Below are positions 17,315 to 26,929 of a stretch of DNA of 64,000 nt, piece after piece. Origin of the DNA: Chitinophagaceae bacterium (GTDB taxonomy: Bacteria > Bacteroidota > Bacteroidia > Chitinophagales > Chitinophagaceae). Position 1 is the stretch's first letter; each line of letters starts with the position of its first letter. The stretch spans positions 310,001 to 374,000 of the forward strand of contig JAMLHK010000004.1 of NCBI GenBank assembly GCA_023957155.1, given 5' to 3'. Both the position numbers and the translations under genes were made by a program. The notes under the pieces are model-generated. The model was given only the letters and a program-made list of their open reading frames with translations, did not search any database and was not told where the DNA came from.

Positions 17315-19300
17315 TTACTTCTCTTTCATTTTACCATTTTTAAACCTTTCGCTGGCGGTTTGATAATAAGATATGGTTTCCTGTGTCAGGGTGTCATTTT
17401 GGATATTAACCTCAGACAACGACTGATCAGACGAAGTTACCGTAAACTGGTTTACCCTTTTTCTGTCATCAATCTGGGTAAATACGCCATCCTTCAACAA
17501 TCCGAGCGTTCTGTAATTACCGATAAAAGCTCTTTCCTCGCCCGGCTTTATCTGATTGATGTCTTTTCCATAGAGATCTGTAGTATAGCTCCAGCCTAAG
17601 TAGCCAAATAACGTAGGCATCAAATCAATCTGAGAAGTAAGCCGATCTATCCTTTGCGCATCAAGCGGCAGGTTATAAAAAATAGCCGGTATATGATGTT
17701 TGTCAATATTGATCTCCCATTTACCGGCGCTGCTTGCACAATGGTCTGCTACAATTACAAATACCGTATTTTTAAACCAGGGTTTTTCCTTTGCAGCGGT
17801 AATAAATCCTGCCAGCGCATAATCCGTGTATTTTACCGCACTGTTCCTTTCTCCCTGTGGCAGATCTATTTTTCCTTCAGGAAACGTATAGGGCTTATGG
17901 TTGGATGTGGTCATTACAAACTGAAAGAACGGCGTGCCGGACTGGCTGCTCCTGTCGGCAAATTTTATAGCCTGTTTATACAAATCCTCATCACAGATAC
18001 CCCAGGCATTTTCAAAGCTGATCTCTTCATCCGGGATCGGGAAGCGTTTGGTTTTTATCTCATCAGAAAGCGGGTTCCCCCGGTTCCTGTCTACAATATC
18101 AAATCCCTGGCCTCCAAAAAAATTATTCATATTATCAAAATAGCCATCACCGCCATAAATAAAGTAAGGATGATATTCCTTTTGTTTAAGGATCGTTGCA
18201 ATAGAAAACAGGCTTTGATTGTTCGGCCTTCTTACAATACTGTTCCCCGGCGTTGGAGGAACACATAAGGTGAGCGCTTCCATTCCTCTTACGGTCCTGG
18301 TTCCCGTTGCATATAAACCGGTAAAGAAAATACTATGATTAGCCAGGCTGTCGTAATGAGGGGTAAGATTTTCCTTATTGCCAAAAGCAGCTAAAAAATC
18401 ACCGCTGAAACTTTCAATTGCAACAAGGACAATATTGGGCCGGATTTCACCATCAGCCCGGGTAAGCCTTGTGATATTATCCCATTCTTCACCCGTATAG
18501 GACTGGTTTTCCTGTATAAGATTCTTTTTTAAAATACCATAGGCTTCCTTTTCAGGAAGTTTCGGATAAAAAATATCATAGTCCAGCTCATTTGACCGGT
18601 AAGCGGCGAAAAACGAAAAAACACCATTCTTTCCCAATTCATTTATCACCAGGTTATTGCTGAAATCGGCTGATTTGTTTTTCATAACAAAACCAAGCAA
18701 AAAGGTAATCGCTACAAGGGGAATAGTATAAGCAAGGCGGACTTTAAAAGGGAACCGGGCTGAAAAGGCTGATTTAAAAACGTTTGTTTTTTTAAAAAAT
18801 AAAAAGGTCAACACTTCTAACAGGATCAACACGGAAATAATTAGCGGCAGGGGATAAGACTGGTTAATATTTGAGACCACTTCATAGGTATAGATCAGGT
18901 AATCAACGGCAATAAAGTTGAACCTCACACCAAATTCATCCCAAAAAGGCAATTCAGCCATCAGGCTGAAATACATAATAAAAAGCACAATGGCAAGCCA
19001 GCTATACGTAATAACCCTGTCCAACAGGGATCCTATCCATCTTTTAGGAAAAACAAGCAGGTATAAGATATATAGCGACAGGAAGAAAAGTCCAACTGTA
19101 AGATCATATATAAACCCCGTAATGAAAGCCCGGGAAATACGGAGAACGCTGAATTGTACATCCTGTGCAGACCAGAATAACAACACCAGCCTGATAAGGA
19201 AGGATAATGCAATATACAGCCAAAGCACATTAAAGAGAATAGCATAGCGGCTTGTACTTTTTCTTGAGAAGGGGAATAATATTCCCGGCTTAAACGTCAT
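17315..19300 (-). CDS. LTA synthase-like membrane sulfatase/phosphotransferase
   Basis: A 661-residue inner-membrane protein of the alkaline phosphatase superfamily. Five membrane helices (about 20-220) precede an extracytoplasmic catalytic domain. Visible motifs: the first metal-binding ESFSGDFL, the nucleophile Thr in TGTRTVRGMEAL, and the distal metal ligands in VADHCASSAGK and HHIPAIFYNLP. LTA-synthase-like proteins transfer phosphoglycerol or phosphoethanolamine groups onto glycans or lipids. Bacteroidota have no LTA, so an envelope-modifying role is inferred. It faces away from the L,D-transpeptidase gene. Confidence 0.88.
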   Translation of the reverse strand: MTFKPGILFPFSRKSTSRYAILFNVLWLYIALSFLIRLVLLFWSAQDVQFSVLRISRAFITGFIYDLTVGLFFLSLYILYLLVFPKRWIGSLLDRVITYSWLAIVLFIMYFSLMAELPFWDEFGVRFNFIAVDYLIYTYEVVSNINQSYPLPLIISVLILLEVLTFLFFKKTNVFKSAFSARFPFKVRLAYTIPLVAITFLLGFVMKNKSADFSNNLVINELGKNGVFSFFAAYRSNELDYDIFYPKLPEKEAYGILKKNLIQENQSYTGEEWDNITRLTRADGEIRPNIVLVAIESFSGDFLAAFGNKENLTPHYDSLANHSIFFTGLYATGTRTVRGMEALTLCVPPTPGNSIVRRPNNQSLFSIATILKQKEYHPYFIYGGDGYFDNMNNFFGGQGFDIVDRNRGNPLSDEIKTKRFPIPDEEISFENAWGICDEDLYKQAIKFADRSSQSGTPFFQFVMTTSNHKPYTFPEGKIDLPQGERNSAVKYTDYALAGFITAAKEKPWFKNTVFVIVADHCASSAGKWEINIDKHHIPAIFYNLPLDAQRIDRLTSQIDLMPTLFGYLGWSYTTDLYGKDINQIKPGEERAFIGNYRTLGLLKDGVFTQIDDRKRVNQFTVTSSDQSLSEVNIQNDTLTQETISYYQTASERFKNGKMKEK

Positions 19301-19666
19301 GTTGATGGGTAATTATAATTAACAAAGTATCCGCTCAATTTAGCAGAAATTTCGAATTTGGGGAAAAGATCTTGCAGGCAGCCGATCCTTCACCCGGCAA
19401 ATCATTACAACCGGAAGGTTCCCCCATCCTTAATTAAGCTGTGAACCTTTTCCTATACGGCAGGGAATACGCCGGGACGGGATGTTTTATTTCTGTTAAT
19501 GTATATCAAATTAATATAAAAAAACCGGCAGGTATGCGTATTTTTGAGCCCCTTGTAAATACGGTAATCCTACTGATTTTAAAAGGTTAAGCAGATTGCA
19601 GTACCCGGGACGGGATGCAAGAGGCGAATTTAATGTTAACAATATCCAAAAGCTAACGCCGTTTAT
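19301..19666. other. Divergent intergenic region
   Basis: 366 bases between the LTA-synthase-like gene and the L,D-transpeptidase gene. It contains two copies of GGGACGGGATG (near 19474 and 19608) and no convincing ORF. It presumably holds both promoters, but none could be assigned firmly. Confidence 0.4.
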
Positions 19667-20443
19667 ATGTGGCTTAGAAACTATAATCCGATGAAATTCC
19701 ATTCCGTACCTAAAAAGCTGGGCAAATACCTGTTTTTTCTAGCGCCTGTATTACTTTCAGGCATTATCAAAACAAATCACGATTCCCCCATTTTACCGGC
19801 GGCTACCTATTTTCTTCCTGCTGATTTTAGTACGAAAACCCATCATGTTTTTGTCAACGCGCTATACGACAGCACCCACTTAAATGAGCTGGGGCTGAAA
19901 AAAAATGTACTGGAACTGGCCGTGAAGGGATTCAGCAGGTTAGCAGGGAAGGGAAGGCTGAACAGGGACAGTATTCTTACCATTGTTGATTTTTCCCGCT
20001 CATCGAGTGAAAAAAGGATGTACGTAATTGACCTGAAAAATATGGAACTGCTATTTAATACGCGGGTTGCTCACGGAAAAAATTCGGGAATGGAATATGC
20101 GCGTTATTTTTCCAATGTAATGGCATCTCATAAAAGCAGTTTAGGATTTTATATCACCCAAAATACTTATCGGGGTGAAAACGGCTATTCGCTCCGGCTG
20201 CAGGGCATAGAACGGAATATCAATGATAAGGCGCTGAAAAGAAGCATTGTAATTCACGGAGCCAAATATGCCGATGACCGTTATTTACAGGAAAGGGGAA
20301 TGTTGGGCAGGAGCTTTGGTTGTCCTGCGATCCCGATGGAAGAGCATAAAGAAATTATTGATGCAATCAAAGAAGGAAGCTGCCTATTCATCTATTCACC
20401 CGATACAAAATATATACACAATTCTACGGTTTTAAACGGTTAG
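19667..20443 (+). CDS. Murein L,D-transpeptidase catalytic domain family protein (YkuD-like)
   Basis: An exported 258-residue protein that would cross-link or trim peptidoglycan. After a signal/anchor near residues 17-36 (LGKYLFFLAPVLLSGII) comes a catalytic domain with the conserved order VIHGAKYADD ... MLGRSFGCPAIP; the His and the Cys are the expected catalytic residues, and Ser-Phe-Gly-Cys-Pro is the family form of the ShGC motif. A second start, ATG 19691 (MKFHSVPKK), would remove eight residues and is equally plausible. A strong terminator follows. Confidence 0.85.
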   Translation: MWLRNYNPMKFHSVPKKLGKYLFFLAPVLLSGIIKTNHDSPILPAATYFLPADFSTKTHHVFVNALYDSTHLNELGLKKNVLELAVKGFSRLAGKGRLNRDSILTIVDFSRSSSEKRMYVIDLKNMELLFNTRVAHGKNSGMEYARYFSNVMASHKSSLGFYITQNTYRGENGYSLRLQGIERNINDKALKRSIVIHGAKYADDRYLQERGMLGRSFGCPAIPMEEHKEIIDAIKEGSCLFIYSPDTKYIHNSTVLNG

Positions 20444-20470
20444 GTAAATATAAGAATGGTTAAGGTTGAG

Positions 20471-20502
20471 GCCTGATCTTCTACGGAGATCAGGCTATTT
20501 TT
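20471..20502 (+). terminator. Terminator of the L,D-transpeptidase gene
   Basis: GCCTGATCT (20471-20479) pairs exactly with AGATCAGGC (20487-20495) across a 7-base loop and is followed by TATTTTTATT. Confidence 0.8.
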
Positions 20503-21193
20503 ATTCCATTACAAACCGGTAGCCTACTCCTTTTATCGTGATGATCTCCAGCGCCGGGTCATTTTTAAGATAGCCCCTGAGCTTAGTAATATATACATCT
20601 AATGTGCGGGAATTAAAGAAAGAATCACTTCCCCATAATACATTCAGGATATCCTTCCTGTCAATTACTTTTTCGCGATTTTCATATAACAATCTCAGTA
20701 ACTCACTTTCACGGAAAGACAGCTTCTTCTCTTCCTCACGGAATAATAAAGTTTGCCGGTGCGGGTTAAAAATATAATTACTCATCCGGATGTCGTCTTT
20801 TATTTCACTGTTTTGCACCGGCTCCTGCTGGTAACGCAGGGCATTTTCAATACGTACAATAAGCTCTTCCATACTGAACGGCTTACGGATATAATCATTT
20901 GCACCTTTCTGAAATCCTTTTACCAGGTCGGCAGTCTGCGTTTTTGCCGTTAAAAAAATAATGGGGAGCGTGGTATGGAGCTGCCTGATGTCATCTGCAA
21001 TGCTAAATCCGTCCTTACCGGGAAGCATGATATCAAGAATACAAATATCAGGCTGAAAATATTGAAATTGTGCTATTACCTTCCCGCCATCCATTTCCAG
21101 CAATACATCATAGCCCCTGCTTTCCAGGCTCTCTTTAACAATCTTAGCCAGGAATGTTTCATCCTCCACATACAATATCTTAGTTTTCTTCAT
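20501..21193 (-). CDS. OmpR/PhoB-type response regulator
   Basis: A 230-residue two-component regulator. The receiver domain starts KILYVEDE (acidic pocket) and has the phospho-acceptor Asp in CILDIMLPGKDG, the Thr in IFLTAKT and Lys in YIRKPFS. The winged helix DNA-binding domain is about 130-228 (LSFRESELLRLL, SRTLDVYITKLR, IKGVGYRF). The frame opens at 21241, but ATG 21193 starts MKKTKILYVEDE. It overlaps the end of the histidine kinase gene by 14 bases, so the pair is co-translated. Confidence 0.93.
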   Translation of the reverse strand: MKKTKILYVEDETFLAKIVKESLESRGYDVLLEMDGGKVIAQFQYFQPDICILDIMLPGKDGFSIADDIRQLHTTLPIIFLTAKTQTADLVKGFQKGANDYIRKPFSMEELIVRIENALRYQQEPVQNSEIKDDIRMSNYIFNPHRQTLLFREEEKKLSFRESELLRLLYENREKVIDRKDILNVLWGSDSFFNSRTLDVYITKLRGYLKNDPALEIITIKGVGYRFVME

Positions 21194-22610
21194 GGTTAAC
21201 CGGTAATTTAATAATAAACTCGGTTCCCCTGCCCGGATCACTATGCAGTGTAATAGAACCCTGATGCTGGTGAATGATATGAGCTACATAGCTCAGCCCC
21301 AATCCATATCCCTTAACATTATGCCTGTTATCGGTCGGAACCCGGAAAAATTTGTCAAATACTTTGGCTTTATATGCAGCCGGTATGCCTATGCCATTAT
21401 CGGTTACCTTTAATATCATCCACTCTTTATCATCAGCATTAATATGAACCTGAATCAGCGGCTTGTCCTGGCTGTATTTCAAGGCATTGTCCAACAGGTT
21501 ATACAGTACGCTGGTGATGTGCATGTGATCGGCCTCAATAAGAAAATGCTGCCCGGAGCTCTGCAGCTCAACCGTTGCATTCACTTTTTCAAACTGCAGG
21601 CCCATAGAAGCAATAACTTCTGCCGCCAGTTGTTTTAAATCGAACCGTTCATATTTTAATTCTGTTTGCTGCTTTTCAAACATCGTCAGCTTAAGCACTT
21701 TGTCCACCAGCATAGACAGCCTGTTCAATTCATTTCCTGCTATATCGAGGTATTCTTTTGTTCGTTCAGGCTGCTGCATCACATTAAAATTCTTAATGGC
21801 TTCTATGGCCACGCTAACGGTCGAAATAGGCGTTTTAAGCTCATGGGTTATGTTGCTGATAAAATCATTTTTTATAGTCGTAAGCCGGTGCTGCGCCCTG
21901 AGATTCCTGTACAATACCGAAAAAGCCGTAATAGTAAGTCCTATAAGAAAAACAGAAAAAATAACCTGGGGGAGAACCTTTTCAAAAATATAATTAAAGG
22001 TGTTTCCTAACTGAACCTGGTAGCTTATGGGATGCGTAAAGCCGATTGTTGCCTTATTCCATTCCGGGCGGGAAGGGTTGCTTTGTTTTATATCCGCTTC
22101 TTCTGTTCTTAAGATGGAGAACGGAACAACAATATTTTCTTTTTTCAGATTATGGGTATACGCCTCCCTGATCTCATAAACCCGCAAAGAATCCTGGAGC
22201 GAATCAATACCAATCAAAAATTCAAAGAAACGCCCTCCCGATTTAAAGCTCCTGCGCGATACGGAATCGTTAGCCGGTGTACCGGCGGGTCGTTCCACGG
22301 TAAGAATGGAATTACGCGTAGAAGGCTGGGAAGGGATATTATAGGAGGAATCGCTGAGGTGCTTCCTCACCATATCGGTAAACCGGGCTATATCGGGAGG
22401 CAATCCGTAACGCAGCCTGGTGGTACTGTCTAATTTCAGCTTGGAAGACTGAAGATCAAAAACCGATTCACGAAAAATAACATTGGTTCTAAAGCGGAGT
22501 ATTCTTTTTTCTTCTTCAATTTTGATCATGATCCAATACACCTGGAATGCAGCTATTACAATGATAGCTGCCACCATTAAACCAACAGATATGATGAACT
22601 TCCGCTTCAT
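21180..22610 (-). CDS. Sensor histidine kinase
   Basis: A membrane-bound kinase of 476 residues partnered with the downstream response regulator. One membrane helix lies at about 4-25 and another at about 213-233, enclosing a periplasmic sensor domain of about 185 residues without a recognised fold. HisKA follows with the phospho-acceptor His in ISNITHELKTP, then HATPase_c with N-box LLDNALKYS, G1 DNGIGIP and G2 GYGLGLSYV. The frame opens at a TTG (22619); ATG 22610 is preferred and fits a promoter whose start point would fall close to it. Confidence 0.92.
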   Translation of the reverse strand: MKRKFIISVGLMVAAIIVIAAFQVYWIMIKIEEEKRILRFRTNVIFRESVFDLQSSKLKLDSTTRLRYGLPPDIARFTDMVRKHLSDSSYNIPSQPSTRNSILTVERPAGTPANDSVSRRSFKSGGRFFEFLIGIDSLQDSLRVYEIREAYTHNLKKENIVVPFSILRTEEADIKQSNPSRPEWNKATIGFTHPISYQVQLGNTFNYIFEKVLPQVIFSVFLIGLTITAFSVLYRNLRAQHRLTTIKNDFISNITHELKTPISTVSVAIEAIKNFNVMQQPERTKEYLDIAGNELNRLSMLVDKVLKLTMFEKQQTELKYERFDLKQLAAEVIASMGLQFEKVNATVELQSSGQHFLIEADHMHITSVLYNLLDNALKYSQDKPLIQVHINADDKEWMILKVTDNGIGIPAAYKAKVFDKFFRVPTDNRHNVKGYGLGLSYVAHIIHQHQGSITLHSDPGRGTEFIIKLPVNHEEN

Positions 22611-22616
22611 ACCAGT

Positions 22617-22648
22617 CAAAAGTAAATTTTACCGGTTTTACCGGGCAA
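22617..22648 (-). promoter_or_regulatory. Promoter of the histidine kinase operon, possibly leaderless
   Basis: On the minus strand TTG (22648-22646), 21 bases, then TACTTTTG (22624-22617) match the Bacteroidota consensus. The -7 element ends 6 bases before ATG 22610, so the transcript would begin at or next to the start codon. Confidence 0.45.
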
Positions 22649-22748
22649 TTATGTTAACCTTAATTAACATCCGTACTAAAATATAATAAAACACCGCCGG
22701 GTACGTTTCCTATTCATTCTTTCATCCAATACTTATAAGTAAGCCATT

Positions 22749-22895
22749 ATGAACACGCTCATTTCAAAGAAGGTTATCGAACTTAACAGGTTATTTATCA
22801 GCATATTACATAAGGTTATACAACGCCCCGACTTTTACCCGATAAAATATTATCATAAAAGGAAACGCGATAAAAACGACCTGGGATTCTTTTAA
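22749..22895 (+). CDS. Candidate small basic protein (48 aa)
   Basis: A short ORF starting ATG 22749 (MNTLISKKVIELNRLF) and ending TAA 22895 (DKNDLGFF). The product is strongly basic (YHKRKRDKN) with an amphipathic first half (NRLFISILHKVI). It is the only ORF of note in a 380-base gap between two divergently placed genes, and a terminator in the plus orientation lies about 50 bases after its stop, which has no other plus-strand gene to serve. No family was recognised. It could also be a non-coding RNA or chance. Confidence 0.35.
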   Translation: MNTLISKKVIELNRLFISILHKVIQRPDFYPIKYYHKRKRDKNDLGFF

Positions 22896-22947
22896 ACTAT
22901 TTCTTCCTCCCGTAATACGGGTCACCCATAACATTATAATATACGGG

Positions 22948-22973
22948 GCCGCCTGCATAAAAGGCGGCTTTTG
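22948..22973 (+). terminator. Plus-strand terminator upstream of the helicase stop
   Basis: GCCGCC (22948-22953) and GGCGGC (22963-22968) around a 9-base loop followed by TTTTG. No T tract exists on the minus side, so it is oriented for a plus-strand transcript. Confidence 0.5.
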
Positions 22974-22989
22974 CTTTGGTAATAACCGG

Positions 22990-25900
22990 TTAGCTAAACA
23001 GGTATTCCACGTCTTCCTTAGAAAGGCTTTTCACGAATGTGGTATCATCCGTGATCAGGTCACGCGCCAGCGAGCGCTTTTTTTCCTGTAATTGCAGTAT
23101 TTTATCTTCAATGGTATCCTTGCATATCATACGATAAGCAAAGATATTCTTGGTTTGTCCTATACGATGGGTACGGTCTATAGCCTGCTGCTCAACAGCG
23201 GGGTTCCACCACGGGTCAACAATATACACATAGTCGGCAGCGGTAAGATTTAAACCGACACCCCCCGCTTTCAACGAAATAACAAATGCCCGGCAGGAAT
23301 CATCTTCCTGGAACCGGTTGATGGCTCTTTCTCTTTCATGTGCAGGAGTACTTCCATCGAAGTATTCGTAAGACACATCCAGTGATCTCAGCTTTTCTGT
23401 TATCAGCGCCAGCATACCGAGGAACTGCGAAAATACCAGCGCTTTATGATTGCTGATATTTTCCGTGATCTCTCTCGCTATTTCTTCCAGCTTAATGGAA
23501 TGGTTGGGGTATTTCTCCGGCTCATTCATTATAGCAGGCGAATCACAGATCTGCCGGAGTTTCATTAATCCCTGCAAAATGGTAAGCTGTGAATTTTGTA
23601 TCCCCTGCTCATTAATAACACCCAATATCTTATTGCGGTAATCCATACGGAACGCTTCATAAATCTCACGCTGCTCAGACTGCATTTCGCAAAACAGTAT
23701 CGTTTCCGTTTTCTCGGGCAGGTCTTTCGCTACCTGCTCTTTGGTACGGCGGAGGATAAAGGGATAAAGCAGCTTTTTTAAATGTTCTTTACGATCCTGC
23801 TCACCGAACTTATCAATAGGAGTAGCAAATTCGTTACGAAAATATTCTACACTGCCGAGCATGCCCGGGTTTAAAAAATTCATCTGGGCATAAATATCAA
23901 AAGTATTGTTCTGTAAGGGGGTACCACTCAGGCAAAGCCGGTTTTTTGACGCCAGGAGACCTGCGGCTTTAGTGACCTTGCTTTGGGGATTTTTAATCGC
24001 CTGCGACTCATCGAGTATCACATAATCAAAATGAATACCGGCAAACAGCTTGATATCACTGCGAAGGGTGCCGTAGGTGGTTATAATAACATTATACCCG
24101 TTAAACCCGTTCTTTTCCCGGCTCCTGTCGGATCCATGATGGATATGATAGGTGAGATCAGGCGTAAATTTTTTGATCTCATTCTCCCAGTTGAACATTA
24201 ACGTAGTCGGGCATACCACGATAGCTTTCAGGCTATGATGCGTATCACGGTAAAGCTGGAGAAACGACAAGGCCTGAACCGTTTTCCCCAAACCCATATC
24301 ATCGGCTAAAATACCACCCCAGCCTACTTCGCTCAAATAATTGAGCCAATGATACCCTGCCACCTGGTAAGGGCGTAAAATATGCGCCAGCCCGGGAGGA
24401 GGATCAATTTCATTGATCCGGTTAAAGCCCCTGAGCCGGTTATACTTTTCCTCCAGCTCTATCAGCACCTCAGCTTCATTACGTTCTTCATACAGCTCAT
24501 CAATAATACTCAAATGATATTTCGATAAACGCAGGGCGTTATTCTTTCCTTCGCCTACCCTAAACAGTAAGGCATATTTCTTCAGCCAGTTTTCAGGCAG
24601 TATGCCCAGCGTACCATCATTGAGCTGAACAAACTGCTGCTTATTCGAGAGTGCTCTTTTGATTTCATCTATACTTACCTGCTGTTCTCCAAACACCACT
24701 TTTACTTTGGCGTCAAACCAGTCTATACCGTTGCTGATATGAATTTCAGTAGTTGGCCGGGCTGTATTAAACCGGAAGTTTTTCAGCACATCAAAGCCCA
24801 CTACCGGCACATTCATTTCCTTCATGCTGTCAACAAACAAAAAGAACCAGTTGTTCTTCAGCACATCCGCACCCTTTAAAGCCAGCGTTGCCGCACCTTC
24901 GGGATGGATAAAATTAGAATGAAGACTTTCTAATTTTTTAATGAACTGCAGCTCCGCCTGCCGGTTGCGATGTATTTCCAGCACCTTATCATTTACCGGC
25001 AGCGTAATGACATCTTTCGCATTAAAGCGTGTTTCAAAGCCCTTATAAGAAAATACAGGGACAAACAGCAGGTAATCTCCTTTCTCCTGAAGCAGCACCC
25101 GTACTTCCGGATGAACATCTTTTACTTCCTCAACCAGCCTGCTGTCAAAACGCACTTTATATTCCGCGGTAAGGGAAATGATATTCTTTTTCAGGTAATC
25201 CGGCCATTCTTCCCGGCTGATGAGCAGGTTTTCTTTATGAACAAACTTTTCAACTTCAAGGATATCTTCCTGACGGCTCCAGCTATAAAAAGTATCGGCG
25301 TATTTAAAAAGCAGGTAACTGCCCCACTCATTTTCCGATATGGGTACTTCCATACCATTGACCTGCACATAACAGGCCATTTCCATTTTCGTTTTTACCA
25401 CGTTTACATGAAAAACCGGTACGGCATTCTCCGTGGCCAACTGAACCGGGAGGAGGTTAGCCGTAATAAAGTTTCTCCCCTTCGGTAAAAAATATACCAG
25501 CGGGTTGTTATTCTGCTCACTAAATAACTTAACCAGTTTGGGATACCAGTATTCAATTATCAGGGACTTTGTTTCTTCCGGAAGCTCATCTCCTTCCTGG
25601 TGAATAATATTGTCCCATATACCTGAAAAAGGAGAATTACGGCTTACATATTTATTGACTTCCGCTTCATTTAATTTACGTATCTGCTGCAAGAGTTGTT
25701 TATCCTGGTCTGCGTATTGATCTGCCTGTATAAATTTTGTGATGTCGAGCTTTTCCACTTTCCCGGAAAAAGCGGTACCGGATTCATTGGTTTCACCGCT
25801 CACCGCGTCAAGAACAAAATTGGGATACCCGTTACTGTTTCCATTAAACACGATCCCGATACGACAGGTGGTATCCTTTACAACAGCAGGGATAGCTTCC

Positions 25901-26757
25901 TCCTCTGTTTCCACTTCCTTTTCTATAACAACAGGTTGGGCAGCGATCCTGCTGCCGGTAACGGGCTCCGCCCTCTTTATAGACGGGTCCAGCACCCGCA
26001 AAAAAGGCTTGCCGTCTTTATAGGTAAACTCAAATTTACCGGTTAAATCATCATCCAGAGAGTAGCCGTAAATTTCGAGCAGCTTATTTTTTTGCTTATC
26101 CCAATTTCGGATAGAATCAAAATAATAAGGCCCGTAAGCATTCAGCAACTGGAGGAACAGGGCTACCTTATGCACACAAAGCGGGTGGTTCTGCTCGTCA
26201 CATTTACAGGATGTATCAAAATTCCTTTCTTCGTTCTTTTGAATAACCAGGGGGAAGGTATCGCCATTACATACCAAGCTGGCCTCCACTTTTTCATTCG
26301 CTGCAGATAATATATTTGCCTTTTGGGTTTGGAGTATCTTTTCCGCTTCTTCATAGCTGCCCGGTGAACTCAATAGCCTTATGCTTTTAAGTTCAATGTT
26401 CTTCATCTTTATTACGGTATGCTGCTGGTTGTAGATAACATCTTTTTCACCCAGAATATTTTTATCTAACAAATCCTGCAACTGGAGTAAAGCGGCAGTT
26501 TCATGCCGGCAAATATCTCCCAGGTTATAAGGACAGGTACACCGGACGGATAAGGCTTTAGGGTCTTTATACTTTTGTATGTACACTTTGTAAAAAGTGG
26601 CATAGCTGTCATCTTTAACCCTGAACGTTACGGAACCCAGCAGATCATCATGTTCCATAAGCTCAACATAGCTGATAGCATGAATTTTTTTACCCCGTCG
26701 GATTACTTCGTCTGTTCCATTATTATATACAAACTTAATTAAATGTGGTAAGGCCAT
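22990..26757 (-). CDS. SNF2-family helicase with two SWIM zinc fingers
   Basis: A 1255-residue DNA-dependent ATPase of the bacterial SNF2 (HepA-like) group. Two SWIM-type fingers, CxC...CxH, are at residues 73-85 and 184-196. A long central region (about 280-790) corresponds to the SNF2-associated domain. The helicase core has motif I DDMGLGKTVQAL (about 830), motif II DESQ, motif III SGTPLQNN, and in the second lobe motif V KAGGVGLNLTAAD and motif VI QQAIDRTHRIGQ. It ends DVEYLFS. The role is probably transcription recycling or DNA repair; it is a lone gene. No methylase or nuclease partners are next to it, so a defence system is not indicated. Confidence 0.93.
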   Translation of the reverse strand: MALPHLIKFVYNNGTDEVIRRGKKIHAISYVELMEHDDLLGSVTFRVKDDSYATFYKVYIQKYKDPKALSVRCTCPYNLGDICRHETAALLQLQDLLDKNILGEKDVIYNQQHTVIKMKNIELKSIRLLSSPGSYEEAEKILQTQKANILSAANEKVEASLVCNGDTFPLVIQKNEERNFDTSCKCDEQNHPLCVHKVALFLQLLNAYGPYYFDSIRNWDKQKNKLLEIYGYSLDDDLTGKFEFTYKDGKPFLRVLDPSIKRAEPVTGSRIAAQPVVIEKEVETEEEAIPAVVKDTTCRIGIVFNGNSNGYPNFVLDAVSGETNESGTAFSGKVEKLDITKFIQADQYADQDKQLLQQIRKLNEAEVNKYVSRNSPFSGIWDNIIHQEGDELPEETKSLIIEYWYPKLVKLFSEQNNNPLVYFLPKGRNFITANLLPVQLATENAVPVFHVNVVKTKMEMACYVQVNGMEVPISENEWGSYLLFKYADTFYSWSRQEDILEVEKFVHKENLLISREEWPDYLKKNIISLTAEYKVRFDSRLVEEVKDVHPEVRVLLQEKGDYLLFVPVFSYKGFETRFNAKDVITLPVNDKVLEIHRNRQAELQFIKKLESLHSNFIHPEGAATLALKGADVLKNNWFFLFVDSMKEMNVPVVGFDVLKNFRFNTARPTTEIHISNGIDWFDAKVKVVFGEQQVSIDEIKRALSNKQQFVQLNDGTLGILPENWLKKYALLFRVGEGKNNALRLSKYHLSIIDELYEERNEAEVLIELEEKYNRLRGFNRINEIDPPPGLAHILRPYQVAGYHWLNYLSEVGWGGILADDMGLGKTVQALSFLQLYRDTHHSLKAIVVCPTTLMFNWENEIKKFTPDLTYHIHHGSDRSREKNGFNGYNVIITTYGTLRSDIKLFAGIHFDYVILDESQAIKNPQSKVTKAAGLLASKNRLCLSGTPLQNNTFDIYAQMNFLNPGMLGSVEYFRNEFATPIDKFGEQDRKEHLKKLLYPFILRRTKEQVAKDLPEKTETILFCEMQSEQREIYEAFRMDYRNKILGVINEQGIQNSQLTILQGLMKLRQICDSPAIMNEPEKYPNHSIKLEEIAREITENISNHKALVFSQFLGMLALITEKLRSLDVSYEYFDGSTPAHERERAINRFQEDDSCRAFVISLKAGGVGLNLTAADYVYIVDPWWNPAVEQQAIDRTHRIGQTKNIFAYRMICKDTIEDKILQLQEKKRSLARDLITDDTTFVKSLSKEDVEYLFS

Positions 26758-26929
26758 GCTCGAAAAAATTCAATAAACCCGTCCTTCATTCAGAAAAGGC
26801 TAATTGGCGAAATTACGGAAAAAACCTCAGGTGAAAAAGAAGGCGCTGTCATAAGTTCCCCGACTAATTAAGAACACAGAAGATTTTGGGCTTTGTATAA
26901 AAATTTGTTTAACGGAAAAAGATCCCGGT

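Noticed and set aside
22990-26757. SNF2 helicase as part of a defence island
   Set aside because: No methylase, nuclease or other defence gene next to it; the SWIM-SNF2 type is common as a lone housekeeping gene in Bacteroidota.
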